DNA of 64,000 nt, taken from contig MJCC01000014.1 in assembly GCA_001766655.1 (NCBI GenBank), positions 237,797-301,796 of the forward strand. Direction: 5' to 3'. Made by a program: the position numbers and the translations under genes. The first letter of the stretch is position 1, and every line of letters starts with the position of its first letter. Positions 29,685 to 41,363 of the stretch are shown here, one piece after another. The notes below the pieces were generated by a model. The model worked only from the letters and a program-made list of their open reading frames with translations. It was not told where the DNA came from and did not search any database. Source of the stretch: Phytomonas francai (lineage: Eukaryota; Euglenozoa; Kinetoplastea; Trypanosomatida; Trypanosomatidae).

Positions 29685-30299
29685 GTTCGTTCTCGGTGGG
29701 GTTTCGTTGACGTTTGTTTCTACCGTTTGAGATGGTAATAAGGTATGCGTTTTACGGAGGGAGGGGGGGGGGGGGGGGGGAAGCAGGAAGGTTTCGATAA
29801 GTGATTCGGTTTATGCGTTAGATACGTTTTTTTTTTCCGACTTTTAGTGTTGGATATGCGAAGCCCAATATACAAGAAATACCAAAGACTGGTTTCACGG
29901 TTGCTTATTTCTGTAAGCCTAAAATCCAAAGAAGTGGGTATGAAAAATTAAAGAGGGGGTGCAGAGTTCGCTGGTTGAAATGTTCTACCGTTTGCTGTTT
30001 TGCAATCCTATTTCGGTTTAAAGCAGAGAAATTGGGACTTGTACATTCATTAGGTACCATTAGCCATAATTTTTTTTTTTTTGGGAGATACGAGATGCCA
30101 TAAGATATTTGTCTGTACATAATCGCAAGCGGAATATATATATATATTTATATATATATATATAAATGAAGAAAAACAAAAGTCATCGAAGCTCTGCTCA
30201 CGATGGAACGCCACAAGAATAAAATCACCGTTTTTTTTGACCCATGACGGCGAAAATTGTCTCCCCGAGTGACGCGTTAGTTTCACCTTGGGAGAGCGC
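29685..30299. other. Spacer between the large gapped gene and the thioredoxin-like gene
   Basis: Contains a run of 18 G at 29763-29780, a T run near 30068-30082 and an imperfect TATA repeat at 30136-30165. No gene is recognised. Confidence 0.55.
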
Positions 30300-33200
30300 T
30301 TACCGTTGCAAAAGATTTCGTTTGCTTTTCGCATTACTATTACTACCACCACTATGCATGGAGTCTATGGGCGAGGGCCGGGCCGGTTTTAGGCAGTCCT
30401 GGTGTACCTTATCGCCTACGTAGCTTGCATACGTTTCGCGTATCGCATCCCGCACGTTCGACGCCCTTGTCAGAGTGAAGAGTTTGACAGGGGCGGGTTC
30501 GAAAATCGGAGGCAGTGACCTGGGAGAGGCTTTTTTAAGCCCCGCCGTCATCGGGAGCGTCGGTGCCCGTACCGTGGCGGTCGCCGAGCCCAGGACAAAT
30601 CGCTCCTTTATCGGCGGCTTCACAAGCGCATGCCGAGCCCCTCCGGTTTCCTGTAGGGCGGGCATCCCATCGCCTTTTCCCGCAAGTCGTTTCTTTTCCT
30701 TTTCCTTGAGGAGGAGGAGGAAATCGGCATCCAGGCTTTCCTGATGCCAGACCCCACCCCCGGTGAGCGCGGTGGCGGCGGCGAGCGGGGCTCGGCCGCG
30801 GAGCAGGGCCTGCTCCGAAGGTCCCAGGTAAAGATGCGCGAAAAAGCTCTGGAGCTGCTCCTCGGTATACTCCGTAAAGGGCGCAATCCGGTACCTCCCG
30901 TGCTGGGACGCGGCGTCGACGCAGAACTGCTCGAACTCGCGAAAGAGCCGCTCCTGCTCACGCCGCTGTTCCTTTGTGAGGGGGGTTGGCAGCGTGGGAA
31001 GGGATGGGAGGGGATGCATCGTCGCGGAGGCGGGGCGGCGGGAGGTGGTGGAGGAGGTTCTGTGGTCGACGCCCGGCGTGGGCTGTATGGCGTGCATGAG
31101 GAAAAGGGGATCGCTTTCCTCGACAGGGCGCTCAGGCCGAGGCCGTTCCATATGCCTGAGGATGGAAGAGAGTCGGCTGACTACGCTTTCGGAGACGCGT
31201 GGTTCCGTATCTTTTGGAATAGGCTGCTTTGGACTTTCCTTTTCGGCAGCAGCATCGTGCACGAGCGCGCTTTGCGCCGCCGAAGCATTCTTTTTCGCTT
31301 CCTCTGTCATAATACGCGTGATCTCGGCGCGCAGTATTTCGCGTTTTCGCCGCGCGCTCTCGGTTTCGAACTTGCCTCGGGTAAAGCCTCGGCGATGCAA
31401 GGCAGCCATGATGTTGTTCATCTGATCATCCGTGGGGGGGGCCCCTCCCGGGCCTTGCGTACTGTCGTCGTCGTCGTCGTCAAGCGCCATCAGCCGGCGC
31501 ATAAGCTCCGTACCGCGCAGATCATCCAAGGAGTAGAAATCCGGTCTCGAAAAGAGCTTCCCCAGCAGTTCCAAATCCAAATCAGCCATGTCAATCAGTC
31601 CCAGGGAGGCGGCAGCCTCGCTGGGGGATTGCCCATCCTTCGGGGAGGTCCCGGCCGCGGTTTCTTTCTTCCGCTCCACAGCCTCTTCGGTGTTCTTTAG
31701 CAATTTGTAGAGCAGAGCCTCCTGATTGTCATCCGAAAAGATATGATCGGGGATATACACTTTTTGGGAGCTGAGGATGGCCTGCAGCCAGGACTTCCGC
31801 GCCCGCAGTTCGGTGCGTTCAGCCACTGAGAGGCCTGACGTCGGCTCGTCGTCCTTGCGCGCCGGATCCGGCGCGCTCGAAGGTTTGAGGCCCATCGACG
31901 AGACCGCCAACTCGTCTCCGGAGTCGCTGTTGAGGTAGCGCAAGAGCTCGGAGCTGTCGAGGTCGCTGTCGCTGCCGTGGTTGGCAAGTGGGAAGGACAC
32001 CCGAGGATATCGCGCGCTGGGACGATAACTCGGCCGCTTGGTCCGCTTGCCCGAACGAACGACGCGGCGCCGTCGACGACCACGCCTTGCCGGTTCATAC
32101 GCCTTTTCGCCGTCTTGGCTGCCCCCCAAAGAGGAGAAATTGCCCAGCTCGCTCTCCTTCACCGTTGTGAAGGAACTCCACAGCGTGCTCTCGAAGGCGT
32201 CGCCGCTGTCCGGGTAGCCCTCCTCGCGGGAAAGCCCCTCGAACCGGCGAATCCGCCTCGGCGGTTTATCCGTCGACTCCCTTTTTTCCATAAACGCGCG
32301 GAGCTCCGGCTGCGATCCGTCGGGTGCTCGGTGGTGGGTGTGCGCGTAGATACCTCGCGCACTGCCCGAGCTCCCCCCCGCGGTGTCCCCCCGCTCGCGC
32401 TGGAGGTACCGCCGCCGCCGATAGACCTCATGGCCCTCTGGCCCGGTAAGGTACTCGACAATATACGCAGACTTTTTCTTCTCCGTGTCGCTCTCCAGCG
32501 GGGATAGCGTTATTGTCTTCCGCCGGAGGTAGGCGAATTCGCCGGTCTTGGAATCCCGCACCTTGAGATACCGCCAGCCGTCTTGCTTGGTTTTGCCCGT
32601 CCAGTCGACCAAGAACTTGTCGTTGGTGCTATCGCTGTCGTAGAGCTCCTCGACGCCGTACTGGTCGAGGACGGCCGTGGCCTGGCCCTCGCGGGGGATG
32701 TCGGTCAGGAAGGTCTCCGGGTTCTCGGCCTGCCCCTTCCCGTGCGCGATCTTCCCCCGCTGCGCCGGGTTGAGGAACTGCTCGACGAAGACGTCCGAGT
32801 CCGAGCTGTCCCACCCCTCGAGCGCGCGCAGGATGTCGTTGAAGGACTGGATCATGACCTCCGACTCCTGTCGCAGCTCCGCCGAGGCCGACGCGAGGGC
32901 GGCCCCCCCCCCCCCCCCCCCCCCTTCCCGCGAACGCGCGGCGGGGAGGCCGGCGGCGGCCGCGATCGCGTCGGCCTCGGCCACGTCCGCCGGGAAGACG
33001 TCGCGGTAGAGCCCGAGGAGCAGGACGGCGGCCTCGACGGGGTTGCCCACGGTGCACGTCCAGTTGTCGACGAGCTCCAGCATCGAGGCCCAGAACTGCG
33101 CGAAGGTGACGCCGGGGAGGCCGCCGGGCTCCGCGAGCGCGGACTCGGGAAGGGGGGCGGGCGGGGGGAANNNNNNNNNNNNNNNNNNNNNNNNNNNNNN

Positions 33201-34926
33201 NNNNNNNNNNNNNNNNNNNNNNNNNNNNNNNNNNNNNNNNNNNNNNNNNNNNNNNNNNNNNNNNNNNNNNNNNNNNNNNNNNNNNNNNNNNNNNNNNNNN
33301 NNNNNNNNNNNNNNNNNNNNNNNNNNNNNNNNNNNNNNNNNNNNNNNNNNNNNNNNNNNNNNNNNNNNNNNNNNNNNNNNNNNNNNNNNNNNNNNNNNNN
33401 NNNNNNNNNNNNNNNNNNNNNNNNNNNNNNNNNNNNNNNNNNNNNNNNNNNNNNNNNNNNNNNNNNNNNNNNNNNNNNNNNNNNNNNNNNNNNNNNNNNN
33501 NNNNNNNNNNNNNNNNNNNNNNNNNNNNNNNNNNNNNNNNNNNNNNNNNNNNNNNNNNNNNNNNNNNNNNNNNNNNNNNNNNNNNNNNNNNNNNNNNNNN
33601 NNNNNNNNNNNNNNNNNNNNNNNNNNNNNNGGAGGGCGCCCGCGCGACGTCGCCGGGGGCGGGCGGGTTCAGCGCCGCGAGCCGCCGCCGCGCGTGGGCC
33701 TCGAGCTCCGCCGGTGAGACCGTCATGCGGTCCCAGAACCGCTGGATCAGCGTGTTCACGGTCTCGTTCGCGGCCACCGCGGCCACCGCGGGCCGGCACG
33801 TCGAGCTCGAAACCCGCAGGATCTGATCGTAGCAGTCGGCGACGTGCTTCCACCGCGCATCCTCGCCCGCGCGGAGCGCGCAGAGCTCCTCGTCGTCGAT
33901 CTCGTCGTCGCCCGAGCTCGCCAGCAGGCCTTTGGGGTGCTTGCTGCCGCCGGGGCTCAGCGTGTGGATCGAGCGGTCGTGCGAATTCGCGACACCCCGC
34001 TTGGGGTTGCCTTTGCTTTCGAAAAGATTCCTCGTCTTGCGACCCTGCCCGCGCGCGGCACTACCGGGCAGGTAAATCGATTCCCCAATCCCTGAGTCGC
34101 GTGCGAAGGGATTGTTCAAGGTGTGCGTGTAAATGTGGCGCAAGAAAAGGTTTACGTAGTTCTTGCAGGCGATCTTTAACGCGGGAAAGCTACCGTAATT
34201 CAAAAGCCCTAGTCGCGATTTCGACGCTTGCAGAATGTGGGCCGTGGAGGACAGGTACTTCTTCCCGCGATGCCCACCCGGATGGCTACCGCGTTCGTTT
34301 TGTTTAAACCCTTCGTTTAAAATATAGGAAAAGGCTTTGGATACGCGTCTGCTAGTCGTACTGGCATCATCCGGAACAAACGCCCGATTCGACAGGGCAT
34401 CCCCTCGCTGCGAGTACGAAAAACTCTGATTCCCACTTCCGCAGCTTTGATAGCTATTCACCGTCATGGAGAGTTTGCGTTCTTTTCCGCGTATGCTAAA
34501 CCCATCCAAGGCCTTGTCGATAGTATCGAGCCTCTGCTTTCGCACATTCTTGTCCACGCTTGAACCGCACGAGGAGGAATTCGCGTCTGTGGTGATGGTG
34601 GAGATATTGTCGTCGTCGTCGTCCTCCTCCTCCTCGTCCTGCTCGTGGAGTTGATGTTGGCTTAGTTTCTCGATAAAGTAGAACTGCTTCGTCGCCATCG
34701 CGAGCGCGGGGTGGCGGAGGGAGTTCCGTCGACGATGCGAAAACGGACACACGCGGGGGTGCAGGGCGATGAGGAATTTAATTTCATCAGAAGATTTTTG
34801 TAAGAGCTCGAGTCGTGTATCAACGGGGACGGAGGTGCATAACGAAACGAAGAGGGATTTAATCACGCGAACGTCGTTTCGTGTCCAGTTGGAGACTGTA
34901 GAGCTGGTGGATTTTTTGCTCGCCAT
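30300..34926 (-). CDS. Very large hypothetical protein interrupted by a gap
   Basis: The gene starts at the ATG at 34926 (MASKKSTSSTVSNWTRNDV) and ends at 30300. The 5' part (34926-33631) and the 3' part (33170-30300) are open but in different frames, because the run of 460 Ns between them is not a multiple of three; the real gap length must differ. About 1,390 residues are visible. The N-terminal part has an acidic Glu/Asp run and then a conserved-looking stretch near YGSFPALKIACKNYVNLFL. After the gap comes MLELVDNWTCTVGNPVEAAVL and a poly-Gly tract coded by 22 C bases (plus strand). The rest is charged and low-complexity, with RKT and SDS clusters and a C-terminal helix near RDAIRETYASYVGDK. 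I recognise no family. Coding is supported by length, strand and continuity across both halves. Confidence 0.75.
32903..32924. repeat. C homopolymer of 22 inside a coding region
   Basis: On the minus strand it codes seven consecutive Gly. The reading frame is coherent on both sides, so the stated length is compatible with an intact gene, but the length is prone to sequencing error. Confidence 0.85.
33171..33630. other. Assembly gap of 460 N
   Basis: Unsequenced bases inside the large hypothetical gene. The flanking sequence is extremely GC-rich with G runs, which probably caused the gap. Frames on the two sides disagree by one base, so the gap length is not exact. Confidence 0.97.
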
Positions 34927-35898
34927 AATTTGAAACCTCCTTTATCATTATTTTTATGGACCACAAAAAATATGTTAATACAAAAGAGTATGCAAGAAAA
35001 TGATAAAAAAGGGAGGAACAAAAAATAACAATAAGTCATTTATCATAACAAACAAACCGAAGCAAATCAAAGGGTTTGCTAACATCAACACAGGTTGAAT
35101 GGAAAGAGGAAGAACGAGTTTTCTTTTTGTTATTCTGGGCAAACGTTCATTCTAGAGCTCAAATAAAAAAGGAAAAAAGAGGGAGATACATGGGTGCGTA
35201 GATAAAAGGTATGCCTTTTTTTCATGTGATGAGATTTCCCAACTTTTCTCCTTTATTAAAATGCTATTTTTTTCAGCCTCTGCGCTCTTTCTTCCTTTCA
35301 CGCTTCTTATCTCTTAAATACATATCCATTATTACTGTTATTCTTTCAATCAATATTATATATAATAAGTCCCACAAATAAATCTTCAAGATCTTTAATC
35401 CAATTTCCATATCTAATACCATAGGATTATAAATAGACTTTATGGTAAAAACTGAGTTCAAATTAGCAGCGTTCGAGTTGTTTTACGCAAAAGCAAGAAA
35501 AAAAAGATAATAATAGCCGACTCTTCAAACTGTTTATGGTGCTAAAAAAATCCTGGTGAAGTTATTAAGAGCGTACTAGCACAATAATTATAAAACCGCC
35601 AACAACAACAAAGGAGACCCAGCGCAAAAAAGGATAAGATTTCATTTAATTATTCATTCATTTCTTTCCCCTCAACGTGATTTAGATAATCTTTATCTAA
35701 GGGGGGCTTTCCTCTTTATCTGCGTTGGCCATTATAGCCGAGAAAAAAATGATCATTAAAAAAGATCTGTCCTTTTATTTTCAAACATTTACATGTCTTT
35801 CTTTAAATAACGTGTGGTCGTCACTAACTAAAAGGATATGAGTAAGCCATTCCTTTTTTTTTTTTTGCAGCATGCTTAAATAAAAAATCAATTCCCTT
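34927..35898. other. Spacer between the E2 gene and the large gapped gene
   Basis: Strongly AT-rich with A runs and a TATATA stretch near 35357. A small minus frame at 35273-35461 is AT-driven. No gene is recognised. Confidence 0.6.
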
Positions 35899-36932
<1,034 letters not shown>

Positions 36933-37691
36933 TTACTCTGTTCGCTGCTTTTTCACAGCTCGCGGTATGAACGATGTTGCGTTAGTTTTTGTGAACGCTG
37001 TTGGTTTCTTTCTTTCTCTTTTGAAAGGGCTATGCGATAAATCCGTACCCTCCTTATTACTATTATTAGTATCAGGATCTTTATTATTGCTTGAATAGTG
37101 CATTGACGAAGTATTGCGCAGCCGAAGTTTCTCTCGTTTGGATTCCACCGTAACCCCCTGCGGAGCGAGAGCGATTTCGACCGGGTGCTCTTTATGCACA
37201 CATAAACTTAACGAAAGCAGCTTATCCGTGCATGCATTTAAAAAATCCTCTGTTAGTCGAGGGAAAATGGTTGATTCCTCATTTAAAGAAGCGGAGGATG
37301 GCGTGGGATGTACAGACGTAAGTTCTATGGATTTTTTTTCTAGTTGTTGTGGTACGGAATCCTCGTGGACGGCAGCTATCGAGGAGTTATTGGCCGAGCT
37401 TCCACAAGGAAGAGGAGAAGAAGAGGTTTCTTGGGCGGAGTTTAGTTGAGATTTCTTACGTTGCCGGAGCTCTTCCTCCGTGGGGAAACGAAATTCTAGC
37501 AAGAAATACGGCTTCCGCGAGGTGGACGCGTAAAAAACCTCTACTGGGGAGTTTGAACGAAGTTGATGATCTTCTGCATACCACGCCGCGATCCCGAGCT
37601 CCTCTCGCAGGCTAAATAGGAAAGAATTAACGAGCTCATATCGACTGGATATGGCAGGGCAGCGAATAAAAAGCGTTTTTATAATTAACAT
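36933..37691 (-). CDS. Hypothetical basic protein, possibly nuclear
   Basis: The 252-residue product starts at the ATG at 37691. The longer frame from 37790 only adds a (TA)n-coded poly-Tyr/Ile stretch and is 5' flank. Residues 1-75 look globular, with YELVNSFLFSLREELGIAAW and the strand-like KPYFLLEFRFPT. A long Ser/Asn-rich, low-complexity region follows and the C-terminus has basic clusters (FKRERKKPTAF, PRAVKKQR) that resemble nuclear localisation signals. No known family is recognised. The 5' flank is a (TA)n run beginning about ten bases before the ATG, so the acceptor site must lie either within those ten bases or beyond the repeat. Confidence 0.7.
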   Translation of the reverse strand: MLIIKTLFIRCPAISSRYELVNSFLFSLREELGIAAWYAEDHQLRSNSPVEVFYASTSRKPYFLLEFRFPTEEELRQRKKSQLNSAQETSSSPLPCGSSANNSSIAAVHEDSVPQQLEKKSIELTSVHPTPSSASLNEESTIFPRLTEDFLNACTDKLLSLSLCVHKEHPVEIALAPQGVTVESKREKLRLRNTSSMHYSSNNKDPDTNNSNKEGTDLSHSPFKRERKKPTAFTKTNATSFIPRAVKKQRTE

Positions 37692-37697
37692 GATTCT

Positions 37698-37745
<48 letters not shown>

Positions 37746-38263
37746 ATTGAATAGTAAAAGAGATGGTCTTTCTTTTGAAGAAAGAAACAAAGCTCGAGAA
37801 AAGAGCTATCTGTATGAAAAGGGCATACCTATTGGAGGGGGAAAAATGCATAACTTTAGAGTTCCTTTTGTTGAATGCAATAATAATGTTGTCAGTATAA
37901 AGTCAACCGAAAGTTTATGCTTTTTTTTCTCGCTTTTCCTGATATGTCAAACGCGGCTATTGAACGATATCAATGAAAAGGTCAAAACACAAGCCTGTAA
38001 AAAAACAACCACCACCTCGTAAAGGTGAGCTTTCCATCAGGAGTTGGTGCTATTCCATAAGTTTTAGAAGTACTATACAGAGAAATGAAAATAGTGCTCT
38101 TTCCCTCCTTTCCTTTCCGTGTGGATACGAAAAGAAAAGGACCAAAAACAACAACAAGATAGTAAAGCCTGTTGTGGTGGCATTATCCGAAAACTCTGCA
38201 TGCCAGTCATCATCGAAAGGTTAACTTTTCCTTCCCCAATCCTTTCTTTCCCATCTCTTCTTT
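37692..38263. other. Spacer with (TA)n run
   Basis: Holds the (TA)n run at 37701-37741 and AT-rich sequence. Plus-strand open frames at 37747-38022 and 37973-38224 have no recognisable content and oppose the cluster. Confidence 0.55.
37701..37741. repeat. (TA)n microsatellite
   Basis: About 20 TA units ending ten bases before the ATG of the basic hypothetical gene. Confidence 0.95.
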
Positions 38264-39199
38264 TCAAGGATCTTTGACGGAATGCCCAAGGGTATTTTCT
38301 AACACTTTATAATACTTTCGGAGTTCGGCAAAGCGCCAGCTAAGGTCCACGTTGAGGTATTTTTTATGGCGGAGCTCGTCCACGCGGGCTTCGTCCTCGT
38401 CGAGCTGCTTTAACAGCGACCAATCGCGCAGGGGCCGGAGTTTTTTTACCCACTTCGAGGTATCGAAAGCCCCTATGTCCTCGTTTTCCAGAAATTCTTC
38501 GGCTACCGTTAGCCGGACCCCGCCGACTTGTCGACTGTAAAGCGTATTTAAGATTTGTGTAGCCCGATAGGGCATAAGATCCCCGAGCGGGGTCGTGATC
38601 GGCCGAAACCCCCCGTCCGAGTTCAAAATCGAGCGCCTGAAGACGAGCGAGAGGCGCTGGGCTTCCACGGGGAGGATCATGTGAAAGTAAACATACCGTG
38701 CGGGCCCGGACAGGATATACACAGACCGATCTGGAATCATCACATCAAGCTCCTCGCCGTTTTGGACGTGGACAAAACGTAGAAGGGCGTTCGCCCCGAG
38801 CGAGAAGAGGGCGAAGATATCATCGTAGACGAAGAGGTTGTCGACGTGCGCGCGGATGAAGTCCCCGGGCTCGTACAAATTTGCCGTCTGATTATTAAAC
38901 CACCCCGCCGGGACAAGTTGGTCCTGTTCTAACCGCTCGATAACCTTCACAAAGCTGCTCGGAGGGAGGGGCGGGAGCTGAAAGCGGCCATCGCTCACGC
39001 GAATTGAGTCGGATTTGCGGGTGTAAATGTCGACGTAGCCCTTTCGGAGGCGAAGGATCTCATCTTCTTGAAGGTAGTTCGGGATGATGGCCAGGCCGAA
39101 GTCTGGGCCGAAGGGGAGGTAGGGCTCCCCAGCCGCGAGGAGTTTCAGACTTTTCCCTTCCCGGAGGTGTTTTGCCACGCTAAGAATCTTTTGGAACAT
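38264..39199 (-). CDS. AlkB-like Fe(II)/2-oxoglutarate dioxygenase
   Basis: Proteins of this family remove methyl or alkyl groups from nucleic acids or proteins by oxidative demethylation. The 311-residue product has the metal triad: HxD in NLYEPGDFIRAHVDN (H118, D120) and the distal His in ARYVYFHMI (H173), followed by Arg residues that bind 2-oxoglutarate (RLSLVFRR, about 182-189). FSLGANALLRF and YILSGPARYVY match the strands of the ALKBH4/6/7 group more than bacterial AlkB. The last 100 residues are helical and charged and have no counterpart I recognise. The start ATG gives MFQKILSVAKHLREGK, which could be a weak mitochondrial presequence. Substrate cannot be read from sequence. Confidence 0.82.
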   Translation of the reverse strand: MFQKILSVAKHLREGKSLKLLAAGEPYLPFGPDFGLAIIPNYLQEDEILRLRKGYVDIYTRKSDSIRVSDGRFQLPPLPPSSFVKVIERLEQDQLVPAGWFNNQTANLYEPGDFIRAHVDNLFVYDDIFALFSLGANALLRFVHVQNGEELDVMIPDRSVYILSGPARYVYFHMILPVEAQRLSLVFRRSILNSDGGFRPITTPLGDLMPYRATQILNTLYSRQVGGVRLTVAEEFLENEDIGAFDTSKWVKKLRPLRDWSLLKQLDEDEARVDELRHKKYLNVDLSWRFAELRKYYKVLENTLGHSVKDP

Positions 39200-39664
39200 G
39201 TTTATTTTATTTTCCTTTACTATTACTAGTTTTAATAGAATAAAAAAGATGATGATGAGAAAAGCCCCTATCGCATTCTTTATGGGTTCCCTCCTTGTTT
39301 GAATAATAATAAGAGTTATACAAAATAGGGGTTAAACATCAGCTGATGTAGTTATTGTACATACAGACATTCCCACGAGAATGAACAGTATGCACCATGA
39401 TTTACCGAGATATGATGACAACCGTATTGAAAAGCATAATTAATAATATTCCTTTAAAGTTGCAAAGTGTAAGGAATCCGATTACGAGGGGGAGAGGAAA
39501 ATAAACAGTCTTGATGGGAAATAATGTAAAAAAAAGTCTGCCTGTGCGTGATGATAAAAGCCTTCGAGTTTCAAAAGGATATCGATATCAATATATATAT
39601 ATATATATATATATATGCCTCACGATATCTTTCGCCTGAAAATATTCCCCCTCGGGAGTTCAAA
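39200..39664. other. Spacer with (AT)n run
   Basis: AT-rich with an (AT)n run at 39591-39616, about 50 bases past the stop of the next gene upstream. No gene is recognised. Confidence 0.6.
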
Positions 39665-40714
39665 TCAGGTGTTAAATTTGATAAAGTTTTTTTTCCGTCG
39701 TTCTCGTAGCTTTGCTTCTCCGATGATGGACGCGTTGACCCCATCGAGCAGCTCTTTCAGGTTGCTTGTGCGCGCTTTTTTACTGCTAAAGCGCCGACCT
39801 TCGTCGTAAAATCCGGGCAAAGCCCCTACTCCACACCGGATTATATCTTGCATAGTCGCCCAAGCCGAACCATCTGTATCATTCCGACCCGACGATCCCT
39901 CACGCGCGCGTCTTCCTCTCCTAATCTTTTGCTTTACCTGCGTCGTGGAGGGGGTTTCGGGCTCGTAGAATAGCCGCGCCCGCGGACGGGGGGCTGACGA
40001 GGAGCCCGGCGCGTGGCCGATGTCGATCTCCCGCGTCAGGGACCCCGCGGCCGGGGCGAGCATCTCGATGACGGTGTACTTATGCCCGGGCCGCAGTCGG
40101 ACGGCCCCGCAGACGTCCACGCCGAGCAGCGCCCCGCCGGCGAGGGTCTCGTCGAGCAGCATGCGCCCGGGCCCGAAGACGTGGGCGGGGTGGAGGGCGT
40201 CGCGGTCGAGCAGCGCGGGGCGGCCGTGGAGGTCGACCGGGAACCACCGCGCGCGCGCCCCCGCGAGGACCTCGGCCTCGTAGCGCAGGAGGTGCGTCCG
40301 GCCCGCGCAGTGCGACAGCACCCCCGCCTGCGTCGGCACGACGCCCACCCGTCGGACCCCCTCCTCCCTTCCCTCCTCCCCCGTCACACACACGGGAAAG
40401 GGGGGGGAGGGCGCGTGTGTCTGTGTCTCTGTCTCTCTGTGTGTCTCTGTCTCTGTCTGTGTCTGTGTCTGTGTCAGTGCATTTGTCTGTGTGTGTGTCT
40501 CTATCTGTGTGTGTGTCTGTGCATTTGTTTGTGTCTCTCTGTGTGTTTGTGTCTGACGCGAGCAGAGGGCGCACCAGAGGGTCGCGGAGGCCGCGTCGTG
40601 GCGGAGGCCCTGCACGGCAAACCGCCCCGCGAGCTTCGCCATCGCGTCCGGATGAGCCCCGGCGGCGGGGGGCGGCGGCGTGGCCTCCGCGGGCGTTTCG
40701 CAGGGCGAGGGCAT
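39665..40714 (-). CDS. C2H2 (U1-like) zinc-finger protein with microsatellite insert
   Basis: The 349-residue product opens with a Pro/Ala-rich segment and then LWCALCSR (C48, C51). A run of Thr/Gln/His/Glu repeats (residues about 54-105) follows, then GVLSHCAGRTHLLR (H135, H141). Without the repeat the pattern is C-x2-C-x12-H-x5-H, the U1/matrin-type RNA-binding zinc finger. After it come a mixed region with GRPALLDRD and YTVIEMLAPAAG, a basic linker KQKIRRGRRAREG, and a C-terminal helix ending KLRERRKKNFIKFNT. A second in-frame ATG (residue 25) could also serve as the start. The 5' two thirds are GC-rich. Family assignment beyond the finger is not possible. Confidence 0.7.
   Translation of the reverse strand: MPSPCETPAEATPPPPAAGAHPDAMAKLAGRFAVQGLRHDAASATLWCALCSRQTQTHRETQTNAQTHTQIETHTQTNALTQTQTQTETETHRETETQTHAPSPPFPVCVTGEEGREEGVRRVGVVPTQAGVLSHCAGRTHLLRYEAEVLAGARARWFPVDLHGRPALLDRDALHPAHVFGPGRMLLDETLAGGALLGVDVCGAVRLRPGHKYTVIEMLAPAAGSLTREIDIGHAPGSSSAPRPRARLFYEPETPSTTQVKQKIRRGRRAREGSSGRNDTDGSAWATMQDIIRCGVGALPGFYDEGRRFSSKKARTSNLKELLDGVNASIIGEAKLRERRKKNFIKFNT
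40415..40555. repeat. Compound TCTG/TGTC microsatellite within coding sequence
   Basis: A run of TGTG, TCTC and TCTGTG units about 140 bases long (plus strand), translating on the minus strand to alternating Thr with Gln, His or Glu. It interrupts the zinc-finger gene. Confidence 0.9.
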
Positions 40715-41363
40715 CGCGTGGGGTGACTTGCGGTTTCGGAAATGGCGACGGTGGGGTTAGGGTTCTCGTTTTATGGTCAGTATGATCTTTCCTATACGCG
40801 TTTGGTATTTCTAATTGGTATCCTTTTCATACCATTATTTTGAGCTAGTCTATGTAAAGTTCATTGGTGAATACAATACGGAAAGGATGGAGAATGGGGG
40901 GGGGGGGGGGGGGGTCTTTAACAGGCGTACAGCTGCCTATATCTAGAGATTTGAAGAATGCTAATACATCCATCGACAAGGTTTTCATTTTTTTTTTGAT
41001 ATTCATTCAATCATGAGGAAAGAAACGGGCACTCCCTAAAATCGAAACAAAAAAAATGGTAAGCCCATCTTTTCCTCTCATTTCCCTTCCATTTTGACTC
41101 ATTATGTTTATATGACATTTTTCCAAATTTCCGACAAGAAGCAACACTCGCAAAAAAAAAGGAAAAGTAAAATGTAATATCCTCACGATTAACCTCCCTC
41201 TACACACCATTTCCTCTTCATTCAACAAAGTGATGAAGCAAGAGGAAAAAGGGTTGATATAACCCGTAAACACACTCCCCCCCCCCCCCCATTATTAATA
41301 TCTTTTCACATAAAATTCCAATAGGATGAATATATCGCCCCCTTTTTGCCTCCCTTTGTAAAG
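40715..41363. other. Spacer with G and C homopolymers
   Basis: Contains 19 G at 40896-40914 and 14 C at 41277-41290, plus poly-T and poly-A tracts. No gene is recognised. Confidence 0.6.

Noticed and set aside
28866..29738. Plus-strand 290-codon frame over the thioredoxin-like gene
   Set aside because: A shadow of the GC-rich minus-strand gene; Arg/Ala/Gly-rich content typical of antisense frames.
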